NCBI GenBank assembly: GCA_025602915.1 | Contig: JAHLJZ010000049.1 | Location: forward strand, 110,477-174,476 | Direction of reading: 5' to 3' | Length of the DNA: 64,000 nt | Source: Paraphysoderma sedebokerense | Taxonomy: Eukaryota > Blastocladiomycota > Physodermatomycetes > Physodermatales > Physodermataceae | Shown here: piece after piece, positions 21,808-32,372 of the stretch | Layout of the letters: every line of letters starts with the position of its first letter | How positions within the stretch are numbered: the stretch's first letter is position 1 | The notes under the pieces: model-generated | Told to the model about the DNA's origin: nothing | Databases searched by the model: none | Seen by the model: only the letters and a program-made list of their open reading frames with translations | Position numbers and translations under genes: made by a program

Positions 21808-22549
21808 TCAACCAGCAATATCTAAACTTTGCAATGCTTCCTTCAACATTGAGACAAAGTTCTCTGGCTGAAGAAGCCTTTTTACATCTCTCATGTCCTC
21901 TTTGAGGCCCTGCACATCTTCTTTGAGGATTCTGACATCGTCTTCAAGCTTTCCCAATTTCCGGAATGACACGGATGCAAAAGAGCTCAGCAACCAAGTT
22001 GACTCCAATACCTGGCAATTTTCTAAACTATAATCCTTAGAATCGCCCGTACGGCCAACCAGACCAGCATACTTGCGCTTTAATGTTCGATGCGCACTCT
22101 TCGTTAATTGTAAATGAATATGTCCGTGGCACCCTTGTGCATATTTGTTCATCGCCTTATCGCCTGTGCCGTTTCCCATTCTCCATTACTCTTCCGTAAC
22201 GTCACTGTATGCTATAAGAATATTGACGTTTCATTAGTTCCCAAGACTGTCTTACTTTTCGATTGCATTCGTCACATATTCTTCCAGGATGATTATGGCA
22301 GGAGCGATTACCATTGCAATACCTCGCCAATTTGATTGGCTCTTCCGAGTCCGCTTCCGGTTTGAGAAGTCTCCATCCTCTTCTCACCTTGCTTCGAAGG
22401 TGTTCCACATAATTGTGGGCAGTCTCTAGTACAACGCTTTCATCAGCGTTTGTGTTCTGGAGATGGATATACCATGCTATTGGGTGGTGTAGCAAATCCA
22501 CCCGCCACTGATTTGGTAAATCGGGATTTGGCGGAGACAGCTCCAACAA
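21808..22549 (-). CDS. Unknown protein with Cys/His cluster and coiled coil (5' end unresolved)
   Basis: I do not recognise the family. The 5' part reads WRVDLLHHPIAWYIHLQNTN and TAHNYVEHLRSKVRRGWRLL, then a Cys/His cluster, YCNGNRSCHNHPGRICDECN. An intron with donor GTAAGA, ending at an AG about 120 nt later, would continue in frame to AMNKYAQGCHGHIHLQLTKS and HRTLKRKYAGLVGRTGDSKD. The C-terminal half is a short coiled coil (KLEDDVRILKEDVQGLKEDM) ending LKEALQSLDIAG. Together this would be about 220 residues with a possible zinc site (C-x5-C-x-H ... C-x2-C ... C-x-H). No clean ATG exon joins the 5' part, so the start is open; it may lie upstream or the locus may be decaying. Confidence 0.4.
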
Positions 22550-23314
22550 GACCCGGAAGAACCAGTCAAATTAGCGAAATAGCTCCTCCATCCGGTAGCA
22601 TGGTATATGATATATCTGCTTTGAATGATAGGTTCGGAATGGAGATCAGCGAGTAAGAGATGGCGCAGCTCTTTATGCAAGTCGACGAGGTCACGTGACC
22701 GCCTGTAGATGATTAATTATATCTAAAGGCAAGACGCACACAAACTGCTTTGTCCTTTGCGGCCACTCCTGTAAGTCACTGTTGGAATATAGTCCGAATA
22801 TGTTGTAGTGAACTTGGTGAACAATGTAGCACAGTGTGAGGATCTACGGTTTACTGTTCGTTACGTCGCTAGTTACCGGATTACCTCTTCCCGCCTTTAG
22901 TCACCATGCATGTGAATATCAATTAAAGAAAAATATTTCATCGCTGGCAAATTCTGTAAAAATTATTTGCATTGTACAATCATTATCAAAGTTATGCTTA
23001 AGTGGCTTAATTCCTCTCTGTTGCGTTCCCTAAGAGGAAACAATTCTGGTCCACAATTCACCAAAACCTCGTTTCAATCGTTCGGTTTTTATTGCTTCAT
23101 TCGGCCTGTCTGTTTGTCCCTACTACCTCTCTACTGCATTTAGTGCCATTGAAATCTCAATCATTGCATCACATACGGTGCACTCTAGAATCCCCTTAAA
23201 ACCGTCATTCGATCTCTCAGTCGGGTCGTCAGCTCGCACCCAACAGATTCAACGAAGATTCAACTCAGCCACGGCTATATAACATTTGCGGCATATCATT
23301 GCAAGAGAGTATCA
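22550..23314. other. Intergenic region before type I membrane protein gene
   Basis: A 765-bp gap. Plus- and minus-strand ORFs near 22,450-22,680 overlap each other and neither splices convincingly; part may be the missing 5' end of the gene to the left. The right half is CT-rich (23,090-23,300) and probably is the promoter and leader of the next gene. Confidence 0.35.
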
Positions 23315-24190
23315 ATGAATGCGAAACTAGCTTTGAATTTCCCTTCCATCGGGCTTTTGCTGCTCATTTTCATTACGTTCGCCTTACCAGCATCCCCCGA
23401 AGTTTTCACCAACGCAACTTGGTTCAATGATTTCTGTGCGTACAACCGAAACACAACCAACAGTTTAAGAGTGTTATGTCAAGCTTACAACTGTCAGAAC
23501 TGCACCGGTATTGGAGGGTTCTGGTGCGCAACTGGAACTTTAGTTTTTGTTCCTTCCGGAAATGGCAATGCAAATTCTAATTCGAACGCGACAAATGTAA
23601 AATTGGCCCAAGCATACGATACAGCAGACGGGTTCTGTTGGGATAAATGTACGTTGAACTACCAATGAATCAGATTTAGGGAAATTTTTATTATTATGTG
23701 CTCTTGATTCAACAGAAAAGAGAACTTATGTGCTGGGTATTAACGTCGCTCATTTGGTATTCCACAGGGGACTTTTTTAGTTTGACAGAAAATATTGGCC
23801 GTGATCTTATTGCAGATAATAAAAGAATTGGGACCATATCTGCATACTGCGTAGATTTACCTAATCAAGGAATTTTGTCTTGTAACGGTAAGCTTTCTCT
23901 TGCAGCAACCTCAATTTCTGCAGACGTTAAATTACCCTTCGGGACTCCTCATCCTAGTGACCCACCGCCAAGTCATTTATATATTTGGAAGTTTAATCTT
24001 GGTTGTTTTGGTTGCCAGCAGTTGTATTATTGGTTACTGTTGCGGTTTTACAAAGGTGGGAAAGCACGAGATAAAAAAGGCCCGAAGTAAGGGTAGTGTG
24101 GCCGGAAGTAACCAACACTTGGTGGATGAGGAAAAGCAAAAGAAGGAAGAGAAAAAGAAATCGAAAATGCGATTTCTTTCCTGGAAGTGA
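23315..24190 (+). CDS. Secreted-type single-pass membrane protein, cysteine-rich ectodomain
   Basis: A signal peptide (IGLLLLIFITFALPASPE) is followed by a Cys-rich, N-glycosylation-rich ectodomain (NATWFNDFCAYNRNTTNS, QAYNCQNCTGIGGFWC, a Gly/Asn run, then NIGRDLIADNKRIG and YCVDLPNQGILSC). One transmembrane helix (YIFGSLILVVLVASSCIIGY) precedes a short, strongly basic tail (KKEEKKKSKMRFLSWK). Three exons are joined at T|GTACGT...CACAG|GG and AACG|GTAAGC...CCTAG|TG; the second acceptor was chosen because only it keeps the membrane helix and tail in frame. Total is about 215 residues. The family is not recognised; cysteine spacing does not match a domain I can name. It converges on NSRP1 with only 66 bp between stops. 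Confidence 0.68.
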
Positions 24191-24256
24191 AATACAGCAG
24201 AGCTTCACATTTTGTAATTCAACAAACTATAATATACACTTGTCAACTTTTCTTTT

Positions 24257-25553
24257 TTATTCATTATCAACGGATTGATTTTGTTTCTTTTTCTCAGCCA
24301 GACGAGCAAGATATCTCGCCTTGGCGTCCGATATTGTATCATCAGTATTCCTTTTAACCATCTTCGCTTTCAGCTGTTCCTCTTCCTGTTTCTTTTTCTC
24401 TTCGATCTCCTTCTGCTGCTCCAGCATCTTTTCTTGAACTTCCCTGGCTCTCTTGCGCTCCAATTCTTTTTGTTTCGGAGTCATATATCTGCCCACTGAG
24501 CTTCCAGAAGCCCTGCTTCCAACTGCATCAGCTCCTGAAGATACCGCCTTCGGTTTCTTAACGATATTTAATCCACCAACAAGTAATTGACGTTTATCTA
24601 CTACCTCCATGCTATCATTCACTTCGATTCCTCTGGCCGCCAATTCCTCCGGACTTAACTTTTTCAAGGGGTCGTCCTCATCAGCATCGGCCGGCTTTGT
24701 TTCAGATTCTTCTTCGTCTGGGTTGAGTTGCATAGCGGCTTCATGAGTGGCAGCCGTTCGGTCGAGCATGCTTCGATAGAATTTCGACATTCCGTTTGCA
24801 TCGGATTTCTTGTCTTGCTCTACACATTCGTAAGCGTCAGTTGGACCATATGCAAGAGCAGATTATAGTTCAACAAACCTTCACGGATCCTTTCTTCTTC
24901 CTCTAACCGTCGAATCTCTTCCAACTTCGCCTTGTAACTTCAGAATACATTAACAGGCTGACACAAATAGAGCCAGTGATAAAATGAATTACATACGCTC
25001 CGGTCACAAAAGCTTCGCTATTGCCATACTCCTCCTCTTCCTCTTCCCTTTCCTTCTGCAGTCTCTTTTCAAGTACCCTCATCCTTTCAAGTTTGCGTAA
25101 CTCTGCAGTTTTCAATAAATTATCCATATATTTGGGCTGTAGATGAAAGAAGGCAATATAAGTCAATTTTTGTTATATTAGGGTTCAATTAATTATATTT
25201 CAAAAGCGAACACTCACCTTTTTGCCATCATCTTTCTTGAATTCGTTTTTCTTCTTTGATTCCTTCGCTTTCATCTGATCATAGACTCCATCATAATCAA
25301 AAACTGTTGGATCGTCTTCCAGTGCTTTTTTTTGTATCTCTTGCTCCTTTTTAGTTCGATAGGAACTCATAGATGCGATTTGTTTATTTACGATTTGCCG
25401 CTGTGATGTTGCCTTCGGACTGGATTTGGTTTGGCTGGATTCATCGTCGGACTCATCGTGCTGGAATATAGAGGGGCGAGAGGATGAAGGAGTTGACTTT
25501 TTCTTGGCGACATTGAGACCGTATGCCAGCGGCTTCTTTGTAAATGAGGCCAT
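24257..25553 (-). CDS. NSRP1: Nuclear speckle splicing regulatory protein 1 (DUF2040)
   Basis: NSRP1/CCDC55 is a nuclear speckle protein that modulates alternative splicing. The N-terminus carries the DUF2040 pattern: YGLNVAKKK, IFQHDESDDE, QIQKKALEDDPTVF-type sequence (KKALEDDPTVFDYDGVYDQM), KKPKYMDNLLKTAELRKLER, and GNSEAFVTGAYKAKLEE after an intron. The C-terminus has the second family block, KMVKRNTDDTISDAKARYLA followed by RLAEKKKQN. The middle is acidic and then Glu/Lys/Gln-rich coiled coil. Four exons were read, about 390 residues, shorter than the metazoan protein because the long Arg/Ser-rich middle is missing. ATG at 25,551-25,553 begins MASFTKKPLAYGL. Confidence 0.88.
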
Positions 25554-25790
25554 GAATGTATTTACAGATTCAGGTTAGATATGGATAAGAAGGGTTTGGG
25601 GCCGCCGGCTCAAATCACTTCAATGGCTCTCAGGCCTCAGCCACAAGCTCGGGAACCGATGAACCAATATGAATTAATTGTATTTCGCATTTAACGCGAG
25701 ATTATGACATTTGATTGCAAATTCGCAAATAAAATTACAGTTTCTTTTTTACATAATTGTTTAAATACATAATAAACATGTGAGTTGAGT

Positions 25791-27827
25791 TTAAAACAAC
25801 CCTCCAAACACTACCATGCCGAGAACCAATCCAACGGCCAGTCCAAACCACTCTTCTCCTCGTCCGACGGCTGCACTCGGTTGGGATCCACCTATTCCGC
25901 CTATACTATACAACATTTTGTTGGGTGTGGTTGATAGGAATGGCAAATCAATTGTATTATCCGTAGATGACTGTATTATCCTATCACGAACTTGCTGGGG
26001 TGACAACGGAGAAGGATTGGTGGAGAGGATCAGCGCAGCTGCACCGGCGACCTAAAAAAATGCAAAAGTGAAATGAGATATAGTGAAATAGACATAACAA
26101 AATCAATTAAACTCACGTAAGGTGCCGAAAATGATGTTCCGGACAGCACATTATCGGCTGTTGAAGACGTGTACCACGAAGAAATGATGTCTTTTCCTGG
26201 TGCGAGTATATCTACGCATCGTCCGCGATTGGAAAATGTTGCAAGTGTGTCTGTCTTAGTGGTGGCACCTGCAGTGATTGAACTGCCAGCGGAAGCTGGA
26301 GAATAGCTACAAGCAGAGTCCCCATCGTTGCCTGCAAATATGCATTATGTCAATAAGCGTTAAAGGCAGGCGCTGTAATCAGACAGTGTTACAGACCAGC
26401 AGCAGATATGAATGTGATTCCTTGGTTCACAGCTGAATTTACAGCTGAATTTAAAGTCCGAGAATATTTGGCGCCAAGAGAAAGACTGAGAAACAAAGAG
26501 GAATCAAAACACAAATGTCAAATAGAGTAACAAATTGACAGAAATTTAAGTCGACATACTTTGCAATTGATTTATCTCCTTGGCGATGTTGTGAGACGAC
26601 ATACTCAATTCCTCGTACTAGGTCCGATAATGTCCCCGATCCACTTTGATCCAGTGCCTATCACAGTTAAGATATTAAATTAAGATATTTTTGCTTAATG
26701 GGGACAAGTTCGCGTTTCTTACCTTGACTGCAATCATCCGTACTTTTTTCGCCACACCGAAATTTTGTCCCCTGATCCATGATACAGTTTCAGATGGTAT
26801 ATCAAGTTATATCGATTAAACCTTTAAACTTACCCAACAACACCGGCGACAAAAGTTCCATGGCTATTGCGTAGAGTATTAACGTTAGTGTCTGTCGATG
26901 GTGCGCACGACAGGAATGATACAAACCCGTTATTATCCTCATCAGGCTGATTTGGCATGACGGTCGCTCCCCACACAGCTCTACCCTTGTATTCTACATG
27001 ATCAAGGCGAATGCCACTATTTGAGAGAACATATAGTTAATACTTCCGATCTGCAGTGCCGAAATGACGAAGAACCCAGGGACTGTACGAACGTGTCGAT
27101 GATGTAGACATTCACGCCTTCACCGGCTTCTTTAGGATATAAGTATTCATTATCGAGGGGTAAATTTCTCTGGTCGATTCGATCCAACCCCTAAATAAGC
27201 AAGATAATGGAATATGTCAGACAACTTTGTTCAGGACGCTGAGTCCCGCTATGAGCTACAACTTGGATACATTACCCAACTCTTCGGTGAAGACTGAGTG
27301 TCGAGCTGTGGCTGATTCTGCTGTTTACCACTCACGCCTCCTTCTGCCTTGGTATCGTTAGACGGAATCGGCGAAAGTTGAACTCTGACATTTTCTTCGA
27401 AAAAATCGACACTTTCAGCTAACTCTGACACGTCCTGAAATTGTTTCATCGATTCGGGATTTAATGTAAGAAGCATCCCACGAAACGAGGAGCCAACTGA
27501 TAACATGTTTACTGTAGAGTTCAGATTCGTGAAAAATGATTTGACAGACTCGGAAAAACCAGGAGCGGAGGCAATGAGTGAACTGGTAAGAGGGGTTGGT
27601 GAATTGGAAATCAATGATCCGAGGGAGTTTGAATTTGAGTTTGAGGTGGAACTTGGACCATTTTGGTAGGCAAGTTGGTGTAAACTCTGAGCAATTGGAT
27701 GCGCAGGTTTTAGAGAAACAATGTAATTCGTTGGCCTCGTCGGAACCGGGATGTCTGAAGGCAAGGCTGCCAGATGAGACAGACAGCACGACAGAATGAT
27801 GGCGATGGAAGTCTTTGTTAATATCAT
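25791..27827 (-). CDS. Secreted subtilisin-like serine protease (S8A, proteinase K type), membrane or GPI anchored
   Basis: Layout: signal peptide (IAIILSCCLSHLAALPS), inhibitor I9 propeptide (TNYIVSLKPAHPIAQSLHQL ... FRGMLLTLNPESMKQFQD), then a subtilisin domain. The catalytic triad is visible: Asp in VYIIDTGIRLDHVEYKGRA (split by an intron inside D-T-G), His in RNSHGTFVAGVVG, and Ser in LSGTSFSAPYVAGAAALI. LDRIDQRNLPLDNEY precedes the domain as in proteinase K relatives. The C-terminus ends in one hydrophobic segment (FGLAVGLVLGMVVFGGLF) with no tail, suggesting GPI attachment or a C-terminal anchor, so the enzyme may stay on the surface. About seven exons. The start at 27,827 was preferred over an in-frame upstream start that would bury the signal peptide. 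A perfect CRE palindrome lies 142 bp upstream. Confidence 0.87.
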
Positions 27828-28466
27828 TGCGCAAGTGAACTGAAACCTTCCGAAGTACGCATAAAGATTCGACGCCCTATATATGTATGAGTGCAAAGGC
27901 AAAGTGAAATTACGACTGTTGCGGAGCTTCTGTGCAGAATACATTCAAACTGACTTTCGCGCAGTGAGTGACGTCACCTGTCCTCAAGTGAGCTTAATGT
28001 TGCCGCCGATCCCGTTACACATACCACTTCAAAAAGACAAGCTTTAGGATGACAATTAGATTGAAAAAGGGCGAGATTGGGTAATGTCGGTTCATAAATC
28101 CCCGACGTCAGTAGAAAACTATTTTAGGATACATAATCACGCGCCGAATCAAGGCATGCGACCAACGAAGATTAACTACGTTCCCTAATCGTCGTGGAAA
28201 ACAAAATTAATTGTAATCCCCTAAAAACCACCGAGGTCTGGCTCGCAAACCAACAACGAATATGTAATCACAATTGCGATCAAAGATATTAATATTCATA
28301 GTTCAAACGCATGGCTTGTGCCCATTCATACCCACTCGACATAAATTTATTCACAATGATTCATTCAGCGGTACATAAATCTTCTCATCAATATTAGTAT
28401 GATTGGAATGATTACAGCGATATCGTACAAAATCATTCCCAAAGACATCCGTAACGAAAAACGAAT
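27828..28466. other. Intergenic region between subtilisin and COX12
   Basis: About 640 bp. Apart from the CRE site described separately, no gene or repeat was recognised. ATG-bearing ORFs are short and featureless. Confidence 0.4.
27969..27976. promoter_or_regulatory. CRE/ATF-like palindrome TGACGTCA upstream of subtilisin
   Basis: A perfect 8-bp CRE palindrome, preceded by GTGAG, about 142 bp before the subtilisin ATG. Fungal Atf1-type bZIP factors bind this sequence under stress. Function here is inferred; a second perfect copy stands before the first WrbA-like gene. Confidence 0.45.
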
Positions 28467-29400
28467 CTAATGATGTCCAGATTGAGCAACGGGAAGGTGC
28501 GGGCTTGCGCCAGCTTCTTTGGCAGCATCCCATCTTTCCAACTGATAAGTAATGATTTAAAAATCAAGATTCAACCGGAAAATTATATTTAGTACTAAGT
28601 CAACCGCAAAATCTCAGGATAGTACTGGTCAACGAACCCATTGAGGAGGGCATAAGGATTGGTATGCCTTAAAGAATTGCTTGCAAGGTTCGAAATCTTC
28701 ACCTCGAGCAGCAACACACTATCGCAACAACAATTGATCAGTAAAAGAATGAAATGAGGAAAGGCATCTGCTTGACCAGAAACGTACTTTGTTGTAATCG
28801 ACGTAGTTTTGCCTATTGTAAAGACACATATCAGAACAGCACGACACAAAAAGATAAGAATGTATCTCTGATTTGTTACTTACCAGCTGGTTAAAGTCAG
28901 GTTAGGGAATTTAAAAGTAGTAGGGTCAGCAGCACAAAACAATATGAAAAAAGCAATGTGAGGAAATTTTTCTGCGTCAGCGATACAAAAATTTGAAACA
29001 ATATTCTCCAACTATTCTCTTGCAATACTATTCCCCCTTAGAGCTTAGAAGTCCTACATCACTAATGTTTCTGTCTTCTACTTTACAACAGCAACAAGAA
29101 AAAGGTGAGTCTTACCAGTGCTTGGTCTGATTTGTGTTGGGGAACCGAGCATCTTAGAGATAGCAAACGAATGTTTAGTTTATTATATGTCGGTTTTATA
29201 ATTTGTATTGATACTTACCGAAGCTGACGGTTTGGCTTAGATTTCACCAATATTGAAATTGAAAATGACAAATTAACCGAACAAAAAGGAAGGTTTTGCT
29301 AGTTAGCATCTTTTCCGTTGACACATGCAGAATGGACAAATATCATGCAAAATGCAACAAGAACATACAGGACAATTTTGCGGGGCGACTCTTCAGACAT
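28467..29400 (-). CDS. COX12: Cytochrome c oxidase subunit 6B (Cox12)
   Basis: Cox12/COX6B is the intermembrane-space subunit of complex IV, with a twin CX9C-CX10C fold made by the Mia40 pathway. Seven exons (29369-29400, 29219-29235, 29116-29152, 28884-28886, 28788-28812, 28638-28718, 28467-28541) total 270 nt, or 89 residues. They read MSEESPRKIVLQTVSFDARF, PNTNQTKHCWQNYVDYNKCV, AARGEDFEPCKQFFKAYQSL and CPPQWLERWDAAKEAG. The four cysteines fall as C-WQNYVDYNK-C and C-KQFFKAYQSL-C, exactly CX9C and CX10C. The first cysteine exists only if the 3-nt exon CTG is included. The C-terminal tail (SPHLPVAQSGHH) is slightly longer than usual. It is divergent from APEH, 189 bp away. The short ORFs at this locus are the wrong frame and hide the gene. 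Confidence 0.9.
28884..28886 (-). other. COX12: 3-nt microexon (CTG) of COX12
   Basis: On the minus strand the site reads TTTAACCAG, CTG, GTAAGTAAC: a good acceptor, three bases, then a consensus donor. It sits between introns 28887-29115 and 28813-28883. The flanking exons end ...CAC TG and begin G CAA AAC. Joined directly they read H-W-Q-N; with the microexon they read H-C-W-Q-N, the invariant COX6B sequence. Both products are in frame, so splicing choice would decide whether the first disulphide can form. No transcript evidence is available here. Confidence 0.75.
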
Positions 29401-29589
29401 TTTAATGAATACTGATAATTAATGGTGAGGAATTTGCAGGGAAAAAGAAATACATCATTTGTTGATTTTTGCACTCACGTGGATTCCACGTGTGTTGAAG
29501 TGAGATGGAATGACCCACACCGGACATGCGTGATTGTGACAAGCAACCGGCCAGACACAGGGAACAGAGAACAGAGATAGACAGTAAGG
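29401..29589. promoter_or_regulatory. Divergent promoter COX12 / APEH
   Basis: A 189-bp gap between head-to-head starts. It contains an inverted repeat around CACGTGGATTCCACGTG (29,477-29,493), two CACGTG E-boxes flanking a short spacer. E-boxes of this kind bind bHLH regulators in fungi; a role here is an inference. Confidence 0.5.
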
Positions 29590-32239
29590 ATGGCAGTCAC
29601 ATACTACAGAGAAGATATCAAGTCTGTGTGGAGCACTCTCGCATCAGTCCCCTTCTATACCTCCATCATTTGCACATCTGAAAACGAGCGACATCTTACG
29701 CTGCAGCTATATTACTCTGTACGAGATACTGCTCGCAACAAGAAGAGAAGCTTTTCGCAGTCTGTGGTAGTAAATAAGGATGATCTAAAGTTATCAACAA
29801 GGTCTGTTCCTGTTGAGTTGGAAAATGTGGCCCTGCATTCGGTTTCGCCGTCAAAGAAATATTGCGCCATTCAAAGATATTTCACCGACAAGGACTCGAA
29901 GAAGCGAAGATTCATCGAAGTAATTGAAATCGAAAACGGCGATATCGCATATAACATAGAGGTGACAGATGTGCATGGTGATTTCTATACAAACGGTAAG
30001 AGCGGGTTCCTCCCTCCCATTCGCGCGCCACAACTTGATCGCTGAATAGGTTATTCCTGATGAACAATCAGAGGAAATTGGATCATTATCTTGGTCTTCG
30101 GATGAAACAATGCTGGTATATACGGCAGAAAAACCGGCTCCCAAATTAACAAATCAGACGGCAGAAGAGAGATTCGTGTATGAACCAGACTTGGGGGAGA
30201 AATATTGGGGAAAGAAGCCGCCAGTACTGGTTCTCGTTCGCTTGAATGGTTCTTCGAACTATGCCAGGTTACTGGACATTCCCAAACATTTAACACCGGG
30301 AACTGTAAGTGAATGTCTTGCATAAGGAAGTGTAGACAAGTGTAAATCCTGATTCCATCGTCTCAGCCACTGTTTGTTAACGGAGATAAGGAGATCGTGT
30401 TTGTCGGTTACCCACGAGATCCGAAGGTTTGGGGTGTTATATATTGCATAAATCGAAGGTACATTCATGGTTATATTTGGACGCTACCACTGTCTTTGTT
30501 CTAACTCGGTGCATATCAGAAATGCTCTTTACTCGTATCACTTGGAAAATAAAACTCTGAGTACTAAGCAATCTTCATTATGTGCTTATCTATCCGTCAC
30601 GCTCTAACTATCCAATCTGTTAGCTTCGTTAACCGACTCCCAGAAAGAGAGCGTTCGAAGTCCAAGACTAGCGGGCACATCACTCGTAAGCTTTTGAAAT
30701 CCCGTTGGCCGCCTTTACCATTCTAGAAATGCTCACTGGATTGACATTGTAGGTCTACCTCTCTAATAAACCGGGTGGTCCACATTCTGATTGCAGTATT
30801 CTTAACAGTCTTGATTTGACTTCCAAGGAATCTGATACGGTCGTTGACTATCAATTTCGTCCTGCTTCAATGGACGCATTCCCCGGTTTGTTTGTTGGAA
30901 GTTTACCCAGGCAAGAGATTTTGAACGGTACAATTATTGTCAATTCCAGCTGGAGGAGTCGAAAAGTTGTTCTTGCTGTTCACATGCCTTCAAAATCCGT
31001 TGTCGACCTGAGTCCTTCGGCGGAAGCGGGGAGCAACGTGTCTTACAATCTTCTGGGCGTTTCCGGCAATTTTATATTTGCCCACAGATCGAGTCCAAAT
31101 AATCCCGGTGAATTGGTTAGCATTATTCGTTTAAATCGAATCCATTAAGAACTCGAAACTGACATACCCTTCTCAGGTGATTGGAAAAGTTTCCATATCA
31201 AGTCATCAGATTGTATCTGCTGTTTGGGTTGGACTGGCAGATGTGGCTTCAAATCCAGTAAAATCACTTCTAGATTCTAAGAAATTGCATTTCGATGTTG
31301 TGGAACGGACGCGTTCATCAGAAACTATTCTACTTCATCAAACTCAAGACGGCACCCAGCCCGGTGATTTACCGTTGATTATTCTGCCTCACGGGGGCCC
31401 CCATTCGGTGACAACAACGGAGTGGAGTCTCGCTGTGTGCGGATTCGCTTGCTTGGGATACGGTGTAGCTATGAGTATGTGTAACCTCATCTGACTTAAA
31501 TTTTTGGTTTCTGTATTGACTCCAGTAATAAGTTAACTATACCGGATCGATCGGATTTGGAGGTGAGAGTGTTCATGATCTTGTGGGAAAAATTGGCAAC
31601 TTAGAGGTAGAAGAGTGTCATGTAAGTTACCTTTACATCTAATCTTATTGCGTGAGAACTAACGTAATGCATACAGGCCGTCGCAATGAGATTGTCGCAG
31701 AGGTTCAAATCCAAGCGTATCTTTTTATATGGAGGTTCTCACGGTGGCTTAATTCTTGGCTGCCTTTTAGGAAAGCATCCTGTGAGTTGTTAATCTGATT
31801 GTATTTTATTGCGCTCTTATTTCTGACGACTATGTTAAAGAAATTTTATCGAGCGGCTTGCTTGCGAAATCCAGTTACCAATGTTGGAACGTTTGAAGGA
31901 AGCGATATCATGGACTGGGCTTTCGCCGAAGCAGGATTTCAGCACGACCTCTCTGCTCCAAGTTTAATATCACCAGAACAGTATCAGAAAATGTGGGATT
32001 GTTCTCCCTTCAGAGTTGCCAAAAATGTAGTTGATCCTGTACTGGTAATGCTAGGCGAGTTGGATAGGCGAGTGCCCAATCACCAGGCTTGGGAGTGGGT
32101 TGCGTATTTAAGAGGAAAGAACAAGGAGCATGACGTGAGGATGTTGTCTTTTCCGGATACAGGTCATGCTTTGGATAGCGTGGATGCGGAATGTTATGGA
32201 TTCGAAGCGATCATGTCCTTTTTTGGAGAGTACTTGTAA
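29590..32239 (+). CDS. APEH: Acylamino-acid-releasing enzyme (acylaminoacyl-peptidase, S9C)
   Basis: APEH removes N-acylated residues from short peptides in the cytosol. The N-terminal beta-propeller part contains GSLSWSSDETMLVYTAEKPA, RSPRLAGTSLVYLSNKPGGP and VDYQFRPASMDAFPGLFVGS. The alpha/beta hydrolase part contains LPLIILPHGGPHSVTTTEWS, IFLYGGSHGGLILGCLLGKH (catalytic Ser), PVLVMLGELDRRVPNHQAWE (catalytic Asp) and FPDTGHALDSVDAE (catalytic His). About twelve exons, roughly 700 residues, the normal length. One junction near 29,985-30,050 is unclear: the obvious GTAAGA donor after FYTN is out of phase with VIPDEQSEEI, so the real donor may lie slightly upstream (GTGCAT or GTGACA). Other junctions are in phase. 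Confidence 0.88.
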
Positions 32240-32372
32240 ATTGATTAGATTGATTGTATACACTAGACAAAACAGACTAAACAAAAGACGCGTTCAAAAG
32301 TTCAACACTAGGCCACATTCCAAGTCCTGGCTGCCTTCAAATCCTAATCGCACAACAACTGGCCATATAAGC

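Noticed and set aside
28351-28849. Two minus-strand ORFs of 60 and 84 codons as separate genes
   Set aside because: They are wrong-frame readings of COX12 exons and introns; the spliced frame gives a complete Cox12.
28887-29115. snoRNA in COX12 intron 3
   Set aside because: A GTGATGT and a GCTGA can be found, but box C is imperfect and no guide to rRNA is evident.
29985-30060. Frameshift in APEH
   Set aside because: The obvious donor is out of phase, but in-phase donors (GTGCAT, GTGACA) lie a few codons upstream and all catalytic motifs are intact, so a splice-site choice is likelier than a broken gene.
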